Below, piece by piece: positions 57,726-64,000 of a DNA stretch of 64,000 nucleotides (position 1 is the stretch's first letter; each line of letters opens with the position of its first letter). The notes under the pieces were generated by a model that searched no databases, was not told the origin of the DNA, and saw only the letters and a list, made by a program, of their open reading frames with translations. Location: positions 248,001-312,000 of the forward strand of contig NZ_JADWYM010000001.1 of NCBI RefSeq assembly GCF_022414535.1, in the 5' to 3' direction. Source of the DNA: Streptomyces sp. MUM 2J (lineage in GTDB: Bacteria; Actinomycetota; Actinomycetes; Streptomycetales; Streptomycetaceae). A program made the translations under genes and the position numbers.

Positions 57726-57835
57726 GGCGCCCGTGCGCCCCGGCAGGCGCCGCTCCCCTCAGCGAGCCCGCCTCGTTCCATAGCGCGGCAATCTGTACGG
57801 GCGCGGTGACAACGATGTCACACACGGGCCGCACG

Positions 57836-57870
57836 CCCGCCTGCCGCCCCGTTGCGGGGCGGCAGGCGGG
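57836..57870 (+). terminator. strong hairpin terminator
   Basis: CCCGCCTGCCGCCCC (57836-57850) and GGGGCGGCAGGCGGG (57856-57870) form a perfect 15-bp stem with loop GTTGC. It lies 110 bp after the endoglycosidase stop and is a convincing intrinsic-type terminator for a GC-rich genome. Confidence 0.8.
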
Positions 57871-58791
57871 CTCGCCCCGGCCCCGCGAAAGGTGCCCGGC
57901 AGACGGCCGTGCGCCGGTCACGGCACTGCTGCCGGGCACGGCGGCCCGCCGGTACCGTCCTGATGTGCCGGTGCTGTGGTGGATCGTGCCGTCCGGGTTG
58001 GCCGTGGGCCTGCTGTCGCCGGTGGGGGGTGTCGCGCTGCTGCTGCCCGAGCGGACCTTCGCGCGTGTGGTGCTGCCGCTGGCGGCCCTCGCGGCGGGTT
58101 CGCTGCCGGGCGGAACCGGCCGGCCGCGTCCTGACCGCCTGCGCCCGGATCAACGAGGACCGTCGCCGGCTCGAGCGAGCCCCAACACCCGTGACGCCCC
58201 CCTGGGGGACAACCCCTCATGCACCTCGCCGCAGCCCCCGGCTCATCGAGATCGTTCCGCCGGGCGGTCCCGGCGGGCGGCACCTGCGGGTCGTCAGGCG
58301 GGACGTGCACCCGAGCTGGAGGGGCACCTCGGGTTCGCGCCGTCGCGATCTTTGTGTTGCGCTTCACGGCGCCCCCTGAGTCAGCGGGGGCGTCTTCCGT
58401 TCCCGCGCCGCCACGGTCGCCCCGCGCCCTGCCGTCGCCGTGCGGTGTGCGTGGGGACGACCACCGGCAGGGTCGGGCCCGTTCGGCCCTCCCGGAGGCA
58501 TGCGCGTGGCGCGTAGAGGTGGGGCATGGCCGCCACCGGGCTTCCGCATGCCCTCGCCCGCCTGTGGCGCGGGGCCCGCGCTCGCGCCGGAGGCGCCGGC
58601 GGCATCGGAGGCGCTGGCGGCATCGGCCTCGCCGTGGTCAGGGAGCCGGTCACCGCAGACGGCGGCACGGTCACCGCCGACTCCGGACCGGACGGCGGAA
58701 CGCGGCTGACGCCCCGGCCGCCCGGGGCCGTGACCGATGGGCCACGGCTCGTTTCCGACCCTGGCGCGGAGCCGGGAGTCACCTCCCGGGC
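57871..58791. other. gene-poor stretch before the sulfide-related genes
   Basis: About 920 bp without an intact gene. It contains a ZIP transporter fragment (57965-58113). Next is a protein-like piece GRVLTACARINEDRRRLERA (about 58116-58175) in another frame, of unknown family. An Ala/Gly-rich frame (58526-58813) has no family signature and probably is not a gene. Confidence 0.45.
57965..58113 (+). pseudogene. ZIP-family metal transporter, N-terminal fragment
   Basis: From GTG 57965 the frame reads VPVLWWIVPSGLAVGLLSPV, GGVALLLPERTFARVVLPLA and ALAAGSLPGG. This matches the first two transmembrane segments of ZIP zinc transporters (LPERTFxRxxLPLVALAAGSLxGG). After GSLPGG, where relatives continue with the AFFHMIPE-type helix, the sequence becomes Pro/Arg-rich and unrelated. 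Only about 50 of 250 or more residues remain. Confidence 0.6.
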
Positions 58792-58811
58792 AAATACCCC
58801 CGGGGGTATTT
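58792..58811. promoter_or_regulatory. CsoR/CstR-type operator, site 1
   Basis: AAATACCCCCGGGGGTATTT is a perfect 20-bp palindrome with the TACCCC...GGGGTA core recognised by CsoR/CstR-family repressors. It lies about 70-90 bp before the rhodanese start. Confidence 0.8.
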
Positions 58812-58848
58812 GACGCCGACCTTCAGGCCGTCTTACCCTCGCCGGAGA

Positions 58849-58867
58849 GATACCCCAGGGGGTAATT
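58849..58867. promoter_or_regulatory. CsoR/CstR-type operator, site 2
   Basis: GATACCCCAGGGGGTAATT has the core TACCCC-AG-GGGGTA and ends 14 bp before the rhodanese start codon. It is placed to block transcription initiation or early elongation of that gene. Confidence 0.78.
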
Positions 58868-58881
58868 GAGGAGGCAACGAA

Positions 58882-59208
58882 GTGGCTCGTGAAGTGACAC
58901 AGGAAGCGTTCGCGGCGGCCTGGGCCGACGGCGCGCTCGTGGTCGACGCCCGGGAGGCGGACGAGCACGCCGCCGGACACGTGCCCGGCGCCCGCCTGAT
59001 GACCCTGCGCACCGTGCCCACACGGTGCGGCGAACTGCCGCCCGGCCGACCGGTGTTCGTGATCTGCGCCAGCGGCAACCGCAGCAGGACCGCCGCGGAC
59101 TGGATGAACTCCCGCGGCTTCGACGCCTACTCGGTGACCGGCGGCACCAGCGCCTGGACCCGCGCCGGCCACCCCGTCGCCACCGGTTCACACGAGCACG
59201 CCACCTGA
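58882..59208 (+). CDS. single-domain rhodanese (sulfurtransferase)
   Basis: This 108-aa rhodanese transfers sulfane sulfur through a persulfide on its active-site cysteine. The active loop is CASGNRSR in VFVICASGNRSRTAADWM; LVVDAREADEHAAGHVPGA is the conserved domain start and GGTSAWTRAGHPV the end. No signal peptide is present. GTG 58882 has GAGGAGG upstream. Two CsoR/CstR-type palindromes precede it, and an SQR-like flavoprotein and a persulfide dioxygenase-like gene follow in the same direction, so it fits a sulfide/persulfide stress operon. Confidence 0.9.
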   Translation: MAREVTQEAFAAAWADGALVVDAREADEHAAGHVPGARLMTLRTVPTRCGELPPGRPVFVICASGNRSRTAADWMNSRGFDAYSVTGGTSAWTRAGHPVATGSHEHAT

Positions 59209-59254
59209 CCCCCGTCCGCCCCCGCACACCGGCCAGCCGGAAGGGAGCACCGCC

Positions 59255-60487
59255 TTGGCCGCCACACCCTCCCCCTCCCCCAACACCCCGATCTCCGGCC
59301 GCCACCGCGTCGCCGTCATCGGCGGCGGCAGCGCCGGCATCACCGTCGCCGCCCGCCTGCGCCGCGCCGGCGTCAGTGACATCACCCTGGTCGAACCGTC
59401 CGACACGCACTGGTACCAGCCGCTGTGGACGCTGGTCGGCGGCGGCCAGGCACCCCTGCGTGTCACCCGCCGCCCCGAGCAGTCGGTCATCCCGGACGGC
59501 GTGCGGTGGATCCGCCGCCGCGCCCTGGCCGTCGACCCCGAGAGCCGCACCGTGACCCTGTCCGGCGGAGCCGAACTCACGTACGAACACCTGGTGATGG
59601 CACCGGGTATTCAGCTGGACTGGGACGGCGTCCCCGGCCTCGGCAAGGCCGTGGGGCACGATCGGGTGAGCAGCAACTACGCGCCGGAGTACGCCCCACG
59701 CACCTGGGAGCTGATCCGCGAGATGCGCTCGGGCACGGCCGTCTTCACCCACCCGGCGACCCCGCTGAAGTGCGGAGGCGCACCGCAGAAGATCGCCTAC
59801 CTGGCCGCCGACCACTGGCGCAGGCGCAAGGTCCTCGACGACATCCGCATCGTCCTCGTCCTCCCCGATCCGGCGATGTTCAAGGTGCCCGCCTGGTCGC
59901 AGGTCCTGGAGAAGGTGGCCGCCCGCTACGGCATCGAGGTGCGGCTGCGCTCCGAGATGACCGCCGTCGACGGCGACGCCCGCCAGGTCACGATCACCGA
60001 CCACGCGCACGGCACGAAGGAGACCCTCGGCTACGACCTCCTGCACGCCGTGCCGCCGCAGAGCGCCCCCGACTGGGTCAAGGCGAGTCCGCTCGCCGAC
60101 CCGGCCAGCCCGCAGGGCTTCGTCGCCGCCGACAAGCACACCCTCCGGCACCCCTCCTACGACAACGTCTTCGCCCTCGGCGACGTGGCGAACCTGCCCA
60201 CCTCCAAGACCGGTGCCGCGGTGCGCAAGCAGGCCCCGGCAGTGGCCGGCAACCTGCTCGACGTCATGAACGGGCGTTCCCCCTCGCACCGGTACGACGG
60301 CTACACGTCCTGCCCGCTGGTGACGGGCCGGGACCGGATGCTGCTCGCCGAGTTCGACTACGACCTCAACCCCACACCCTCCTTCCCGCTGCTCGACCCC
60401 TTCAGGGAGCGGCGTTCGATGTGGGTGTTCAAGCGGTACGCCCTGCCACCGATCTACTGGCACGGCATGCTCACCGGCCGCCTCTGA
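59255..60487 (+). CDS. sulfide:quinone oxidoreductase-like flavoprotein
   Basis: This FAD-dependent disulfide oxidoreductase of the SQR family has 410 aa. The FAD-binding motif is VAVIGGGSAGITVAARLRRA; the second part has VFALGDVANLPTSKTGAAVR. Candidate redox cysteines are in PLKCGGAPQKIAYLA and YTSCPLVTG, the pair expected for type II/SQOR-like enzymes. The expected reaction is oxidation of sulfide to persulfide with electrons to menaquinone at the membrane surface. The start is TTG 59255, with GGAAGGGAG upstream; about the first 15 residues (MAATPSPSPNTPISG) are a low-complexity leader. It sits between the rhodanese and CstB-like genes. Confidence 0.85.
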   Translation: MAATPSPSPNTPISGRHRVAVIGGGSAGITVAARLRRAGVSDITLVEPSDTHWYQPLWTLVGGGQAPLRVTRRPEQSVIPDGVRWIRRRALAVDPESRTVTLSGGAELTYEHLVMAPGIQLDWDGVPGLGKAVGHDRVSSNYAPEYAPRTWELIREMRSGTAVFTHPATPLKCGGAPQKIAYLAADHWRRRKVLDDIRIVLVLPDPAMFKVPAWSQVLEKVAARYGIEVRLRSEMTAVDGDARQVTITDHAHGTKETLGYDLLHAVPPQSAPDWVKASPLADPASPQGFVAADKHTLRHPSYDNVFALGDVANLPTSKTGAAVRKQAPAVAGNLLDVMNGRSPSHRYDGYTSCPLVTGRDRMLLAEFDYDLNPTPSFPLLDPFRERRSMWVFKRYALPPIYWHGMLTGRL

Positions 60488-60565
60488 CCGGTCGGCCCGG
60501 GCCTCCCCCGACCCGGGCCGGCCACCACACCCCGCCCTCCGACAAGGGCGGACCAGACCCCTCTG

Positions 60566-60581
60566 CATACCCCCGGGTATG
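60566..60581. promoter_or_regulatory. CsoR/CstR-type operator, site 3
   Basis: CATACCCCCGGGTATG is a palindrome with 7-bp arms (CATACCC/GGGTATG) around CC. It ends 32 bp before the start of the metallo-beta-lactamase/rhodanese gene and has the same core as sites 1 and 2. Confidence 0.75.
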
Positions 60582-60613
60582 TGATCCCCGTCCAACGTGG
60601 AGGTCACCCGACC

Positions 60614-61999
60614 ATGTTCTTCGCCCAGTACTACCTCGACTGCCTCTCCCAGGCGTCGTACATGATCGCCGACGAGAGCACGGGCAGGGCCGTCGTCGTC
60701 GATCCCCGCCGCGACGTCTCGGAGTACCTCACCGACGCCGCCGCCCACGGTTTCACCGTCGAGGCCGTGATCAACACCCACTTCCACGCCGACTTCCTCG
60801 CCGGCCACCTGGAGCTCGCCGACCGCACCGGCGCCTGGATCGGCTACGGACAGCACGCCGAGGCCGAGTACCCGATCCGCCAACTGGTCGACGGCGAACG
60901 CATCAGCCTCGGCGACGTCCAGCTCCAGATCCTCGAAACCCCGGGGCACACCCCGGAGTCGATCAGCGTCCTGGTGTACGAGCACTCCGGCGACACCGTC
61001 CCCTACGGCGTGCTGACCGGTGACGCGCTGTTCATCGGCGACGTCGGCCGGCCCGACCTGCTGGCCTCCATCGGCGTGACCGCCGACGAACTCGGCAGGA
61101 TGCTCCACGACACCATCCAGAACAAGCTGATGGCCCTCCCGGACGCCGTGCGGGTCTTCCCCGCCCACGGCGCCGGCTCCGCCTGCGGCAAGAACCTCTC
61201 CACCCAGCGCCAGTCCACCATCGGCGAACAGCGCGCCACCAACTACGCGTGCCGGCCGATGAGCCAGGAGAGGTTCGTCGAACTGGTGACGGCCGGGCAG
61301 CCGTCCGCGCCCGCCTACTTCGTCTACGACGCCATCCTCAACCGCAAGGAACACGGCCTGTTCGACGCGACCGCCGCCCCCCTCCCGCTGACAGCCGAGG
61401 AGTTCATGCGGCGACGCGCGGCCGGAGCCGTCGTGATCGACGCCCGTCCCCCGCAGGACTTCGCGCCCGGGTACCTGCGCGGCTCGGTCAACGTCCCCGC
61501 CGACGGCCGCTTCGCCGAACAGGCGGGCATGGTCGTCGCCCCCGAACAGGAGGTCGTCGTCATCGCACCGCAGGACCGGGAGGAGGAGGTCGTCACCCGG
61601 CTGGCCCGGATCGGCTTCGACAGGGTCGGCGGGTACCTGCGCGAGCCCGAGGGAGCCTTCCCGGCCCTGGCCGACGCGATGGAGCGGGCCAGCCGCCTGA
61701 CCGTCGACGAACTCCGCCGGCTCCTGGCCGGCGACGAACCGCCGCTGGTGCTGGACGTGCGCAACACCGCCGAACGCGAAGAAGGCTTCATCGAGGATTC
61801 GCTGCACATCCCGCTGGCCGAACTGGCCCGCCGGATCGACGAGATCCCGGCCGGCCGTCCCCTGGTCGTGCACTGCGCGGGCGGCCACCGCTCCTCCATC
61901 GCCGCCAGCCTCCTGCGCCACGAGGGCCACACCGACGTCTCCGACCTGCTCGGCGGCTACGGCGCCTGGCTCGCCCTGCCCGCGCCCGCCGACGTCTGA
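60614..61999 (+). CDS. CstB-like persulfide dioxygenase-sulfurtransferase (MBL fold + two rhodanese domains)
   Basis: This 461-aa three-domain protein begins with a metallo-beta-lactamase domain (about 1-235) with iron-site motif THFHADFLAGH, LTGDALFIGDVGRPDL and VFPAHGAGSACGKNLS, as in ETHE1-type persulfide dioxygenases. The middle rhodanese-like domain (about 270-355) has VVIAPQDREEE where the active loop should be, lacks the cysteine and is therefore inactive. The C-terminal rhodanese (about 370-458) has an intact VVHCAGGHRSS loop. This MBL-pseudorhodanese-rhodanese order is that of staphylococcal CstB, which converts persulfides and sulfite to thiosulfate. GTGGAGG precedes ATG 60614, and an operator-like palindrome lies just upstream. 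Confidence 0.9.
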   Translation: MFFAQYYLDCLSQASYMIADESTGRAVVVDPRRDVSEYLTDAAAHGFTVEAVINTHFHADFLAGHLELADRTGAWIGYGQHAEAEYPIRQLVDGERISLGDVQLQILETPGHTPESISVLVYEHSGDTVPYGVLTGDALFIGDVGRPDLLASIGVTADELGRMLHDTIQNKLMALPDAVRVFPAHGAGSACGKNLSTQRQSTIGEQRATNYACRPMSQERFVELVTAGQPSAPAYFVYDAILNRKEHGLFDATAAPLPLTAEEFMRRRAAGAVVIDARPPQDFAPGYLRGSVNVPADGRFAEQAGMVVAPEQEVVVIAPQDREEEVVTRLARIGFDRVGGYLREPEGAFPALADAMERASRLTVDELRRLLAGDEPPLVLDVRNTAEREEGFIEDSLHIPLAELARRIDEIPAGRPLVVHCAGGHRSSIAASLLRHEGHTDVSDLLGGYGAWLALPAPADV

Positions 62000-62109
62000 T
62001 CCCCCGCACTCCGGGCGGCGACCGCGGCTGTCCCGCGCCTGCGGCGCCCTGTATCGCCCCGCGCCCTCGCAGCCGCCCCTACCCCCATCTGCTCGCAGGA
62101 GACGACACG

Positions 62110-62166
62110 ATGGACCCGGACGACGACATCGACACGGACGACGATTCCGCGCACGCGGGGAAATGA
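62110..62166 (+). CDS. possible 18-aa acidic leader peptide
   Basis: A tiny frame with AGGAGACGACACG just before ATG encodes MDPDDDIDTDDDSAHAGK. Eight of its 18 residues are aspartate. It ends 10 bp before the methyltransferase start. The good ribosome binding site is the only support; it may be a metal-binding peptide, a leader, or not translated. Confidence 0.25.
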   Translation: MDPDDDIDTDDDSAHAGK

Positions 62167-62176
62167 GGCGCAGGAC

Positions 62177-62782
62177 ATGGACGCGGCGAGCTGGGACGAG
62201 CGCTACCGCGGCGGCGAACTGGTGTGGAAGGCCGGGCCCAACCGCTTCGTCGCCGAGGAACTGGCCGGTCTGGAGCCGTCCGGACGGGCGGTGGACCTCG
62301 CCGCCGGCGAAGGCCGCAACGCGGTGTGGCTCGCGGAGCGGGGCTGGGAGGTGGACGCCGTCGACTTCTCCGCCGTAGCCCTGGAGAAGGCCGGGCGGCT
62401 GGCCGCCGACCGGGGAGCACGGCTGCGCACCGTCCACGCCGATCTCACGCTCTGGGCGCCTGCGGAGGCGACGTACGACCTGGCGCTGATCGCGTACCTG
62501 CACCTGCCGTGGCCGGACATGGCCCAGATCCTGCCCCGGGCAGCCGCTGCCGTCCGCTCGGGCGGCACCCTGCTGCTCGTCGGCCATGACGCGGCCAACC
62601 CCGAGCGTGGACACGGCGGCCCGCAGGACCCGCGCGTGCTCTACACCGCCGAGCAGGTCGCCGACCTGTGGCGGCCCTACGCCGACATCCTGCGGGCCGA
62701 GACCGTCACCCGGCCGGTGACCCTCGCCGAGGGCAGCAGTCGCACGGCCCTCGACGCGCTGGTCCGCGCCGTACGGAGATGA
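62177..62782 (+). CDS. class I SAM-dependent methyltransferase, TehB-like
   Basis: This soluble methyltransferase has 201 aa. Motif I is AVDLAAGEGRNAVWLAERGW, the motif II region is VDAVDFSAVALEKAGRLAAD, and YDLALIAYLHLPWPDMAQIL corresponds to the post-motif helix. The N-terminus WDERYRGGELVWKAGPNRFV and overall length match TehB/thiopurine-methyltransferase-like proteins, which methylate tellurium, selenium or sulfur compounds or toxic thiols. That would fit the neighbouring persulfide genes, but substrate assignment is inference. ATG 62177 follows GAGGCGCAGG. Confidence 0.8.
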   Translation: MDAASWDERYRGGELVWKAGPNRFVAEELAGLEPSGRAVDLAAGEGRNAVWLAERGWEVDAVDFSAVALEKAGRLAADRGARLRTVHADLTLWAPAEATYDLALIAYLHLPWPDMAQILPRAAAAVRSGGTLLLVGHDAANPERGHGGPQDPRVLYTAEQVADLWRPYADILRAETVTRPVTLAEGSSRTALDALVRAVRR

Positions 62783-62820
62783 CGCCGGCCCGGCGCTGTC
62801 GGGCCCTCTGCCCCGCGGGT

Positions 62821-63060
62821 CCAGGCGAGGTGGCTGTGGACGGAGCCCGCTGAGTTGCCCGGCAGGGCGGCATCGCGGGCGTCGAACGCGGCGGCGGGTT
62901 CGGTGAGGGCGACGCACTCGGTGGTGCACACCGGGGTGAAGTCCGCCGGACGGCTGAAGAACACCGGCCGGCGTGGTCGGCCGGCCGGACGGGACCGTGG
63001 GTTGACCTGGGCCCCGAAGTCCGGCGCCGTGTCGCCGACGAGCGGCAGGCCGACGGGGTA
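62821..63060 (-). pseudogene. peroxiredoxin (AhpC/TSA family) remnant
   Basis: The minus strand contains YPVGLPLVGDTAPDFGAQV (peroxiredoxin N-terminus), VFFSRPADFTPVCTTECVAL with the peroxidatic cysteine block PxDFTPVCTTE, and SAGSVHSHLAW near the SVDSxxSHLxW block. Between and around these blocks residues are missing or shuffled: the substrate segment before VFFS is shortened and the region after TEPAAAFDARD is not conserved. The C-terminal half is absent. It is a decayed 1-Cys-type peroxiredoxin gene. Confidence 0.7.
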
Positions 63061-63178
63061 GGGGCGGGACCGTTCGGCCCCCGTGTGTGCTCGCGAGACG
63101 GCACACCCCTCCGGGTGTTCCACCAGGGTGTTCGTGGCGGGCAAGCGGTTTTCGGGGGCGGTGGTCCCGCCCGAAGAC

Positions 63179-63194
63179 ATACCCGGGTGGGTAC
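63179..63194. promoter_or_regulatory. CsoR/CstR-type operator, site 4
   Basis: ATACCCGGGTGGGTAC contains TACCC and GGGTA arms separated by four bases. It lies about 58 bp before the start of the last gene and shares the core of sites 1-3, though less symmetric. Confidence 0.6.
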
Positions 63195-63251
63195 TCCAGT
63201 GGGGACCAGCGGCCCATGCCTGGCCGTCACCTCCCGTACGACAGTGAGGTC

Positions 63252-64000
63252 ATGGGCAAACACATCGTGATTCTCGGCGGTGGGACCGCCGGCACCATGA
63301 CGGCGAACCGCCTGTGCCGTACGTACGGCCGGCGCGAGTGCCGGATCACGGTCGTCGACCAGGACGACGACCACCTCTACCAGCCCGGCCTGCTGTTCGT
63401 GCCCTTCGGGCTCGCCCAGCCCGACCACCTCGTCCGCCCCCGTCCCCGGCAGCTCGACGCGGCCGCCGACTACAAGCAGGCACGGATCGAGCGGGTCGAC
63501 CTGGACGCGCGGACGGTACACCTCGCCGGTGGCATCAGGTTGCCGTACGACGTCCTCGTGGTCGCCACCGGAGCGAGGCTGCTGCCGGAGGAGACCGAGG
63601 GGCTGACCGGTCCCGGCTGGGGTGAGAAGGTCTTCACCTTCTACGACCTCCCCGGAGCCGTGGGCCTGCACCAAGCGCTGGAACGCTTCGAGGGTGGTCG
63701 CCTGGTGATCGACGTCGCCGACCTGCCCCTCAAGTGCCCCGTTGCGCCACTGGAGTTCGCCTTCCTCGCCGACTGGTACCTCCAGCGGCGAGGCATCCGC
63801 GACCGGGTCGAGTTGACGTACGCCACCCCCCTTGACGCGGCCTTCACCAAGCCGGTCGCGGCCAAGGCGCTGGGCGGGCTCCTCAAGGAGAAGGGAGTCG
63901 ACCTGGTCACGGAGTTCACGCTCGGAGAGGTCGACGGCGAACGCGGGCGGCTGGTGTCGTACGACGAACGGGAGGTGCCCTTCGACCTGGCGGTCGTGGT
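63252..64000 (+). CDS. NAD(P)/FAD-dependent oxidoreductase, SQR-like (cut by the window end)
   Basis: This second sulfide:quinone-oxidoreductase-like flavoprotein is open to the end of the window, with about 249 residues visible. MGKHIVILGGGTAGTMTANR is the FAD-binding start, VVDQDDDHLYQPGLLFVPFG a family block, and YDVLVVATGARLLPEE the second conserved stretch. LKCPVAPLEFAFLADW includes a candidate redox cysteine (LKCPVAP, typical of SQR/flavocytochrome-like proteins). It differs from the SQR-like protein at 59255 and probably is another SQR type. ATG 63252 is preceded by GACAGTGAGGTC. A CsoR/CstR-type palindrome lies upstream. Confidence 0.85.
   Translation, partial: MGKHIVILGGGTAGTMTANRLCRTYGRRECRITVVDQDDDHLYQPGLLFVPFGLAQPDHLVRPRPRQLDAAADYKQARIERVDLDARTVHLAGGIRLPYDVLVVATGARLLPEETEGLTGPGWGEKVFTFYDLPGAVGLHQALERFEGGRLVIDVADLPLKCPVAPLEFAFLADWYLQRRGIRDRVELTYATPLDAAFTKPVAAKALGGLLKEKGVDLVTEFTLGEVDGERGRLVSYDEREVPFDLAVV

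Larger units (their letters stand above)
62783..63251. other. intergenic stretch with a broken peroxiredoxin and an operator
   Basis: About 470 bp that hold a minus-strand peroxiredoxin remnant (62821-63060) and a TACCC-GGGT-GGGTA site (63180-63193) before the last gene. Nothing else is recognisable. Confidence 0.55.

Noticed and set aside
58526..58813. 95-codon plus-strand frame before the operators.
   Set aside because: Low-complexity Ala/Gly sequence, no ribosome binding site of note, and it runs through operator site 1.
58823..63217. 1464-codon minus-strand frame opposite the sulfide genes.
   Set aside because: Antisense to rhodanese, SQR-like and CstB-like genes with intact motifs; no domain of its own except where it crosses the short peroxiredoxin remnant in another frame.

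Overview
The window reads as high-GC actinobacterial chromosome, most likely Streptomyces. Support comes from the strong G/C third-position bias, frequent GTG and TTG starts, overlapping ATGA/GTGA gene junctions, a secreted protein that matches the Streptomyces endoglycosidase H family almost line for line, and NRPS/PKS genes. No taxonomic marker such as rRNA is present, so the genus is an inference.

Region 1 (1.4-29.3 kb) is one long co-directional operon-like run of 21 genes for a secreted polysaccharide. It has an initiating polyprenyl-phosphate sugar transferase, an AlgD-like GDP-mannose 6-dehydrogenase, two GT4 and one GT2 glycosyltransferases and two Wzz-like chain-length proteins. It also has an AsnB-type amidotransferase, a fused dehydrogenase/oxidoreductase, a heparinase II/III-type protein, a beta-helix lipoprotein, a Wzy/ligase-like membrane protein and a Wzx-like flippase. 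A nucleotide-sugar tailoring cassette contains a C-methyltransferase, a glucose-1-phosphate cytidylyltransferase, a PIG-L deacetylase, an epimerase/reductase, a DUF4910 peptidase-like protein, a pyruvyltransferase, an RmlC-like epimerase and a class III aminotransferase. The predicted polymer contains uronic acid, probably amidated and pyruvylated, and is built by a Wzx/Wzy-type route. Three enzymes carry in-frame insertions of a GC-rich palindromic mini-element. A PAP2 phosphatase lies convergent at the end.

Region 2 (30.1-34.1 kb) is a decayed accessory zone. It holds an IS3-type remnant, RHS-repeat debris, an ISAs1 transposase fragment and perhaps an IS256 start. Two small unrecognised genes and a secreted, threonine-rich, aerolysin-like candidate are also here.

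Region 3 (34.1-56.5 kb) is an NRPS/PKS locus: MbtH and a sigma factor on the minus strand, then a 4601-aa synthetase (C-A-T, C-AL-KR-T, C-AL-KR-T), a KS-AT-ACP-TE protein and a stand-alone thioesterase on the plus strand. The A domain code reads as threonine. The two AL-KR modules use acyl-ligase-like rather than canonical A domains and suggest a depsipeptide. The locus is flanked in inverted orientation by two reciprocally damaged copies of a sigma-factor/TPR-regulator pair, including a 32-bp perfect inverted repeat.

Region 4 (56.8-64 kb) holds an endo-beta-N-acetylglucosaminidase H gene with a strong terminator, then a persulfide/sulfide detoxification set: a rhodanese, two SQR-like flavoproteins and a CstB-like metallo-beta-lactamase/rhodanese protein. 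Four TACCC...GGGTA palindromes of CsoR/CstR operator type precede these genes. A TehB-like methyltransferase and remnants of a ZIP transporter and a peroxiredoxin lie among them; the last gene runs off the window.
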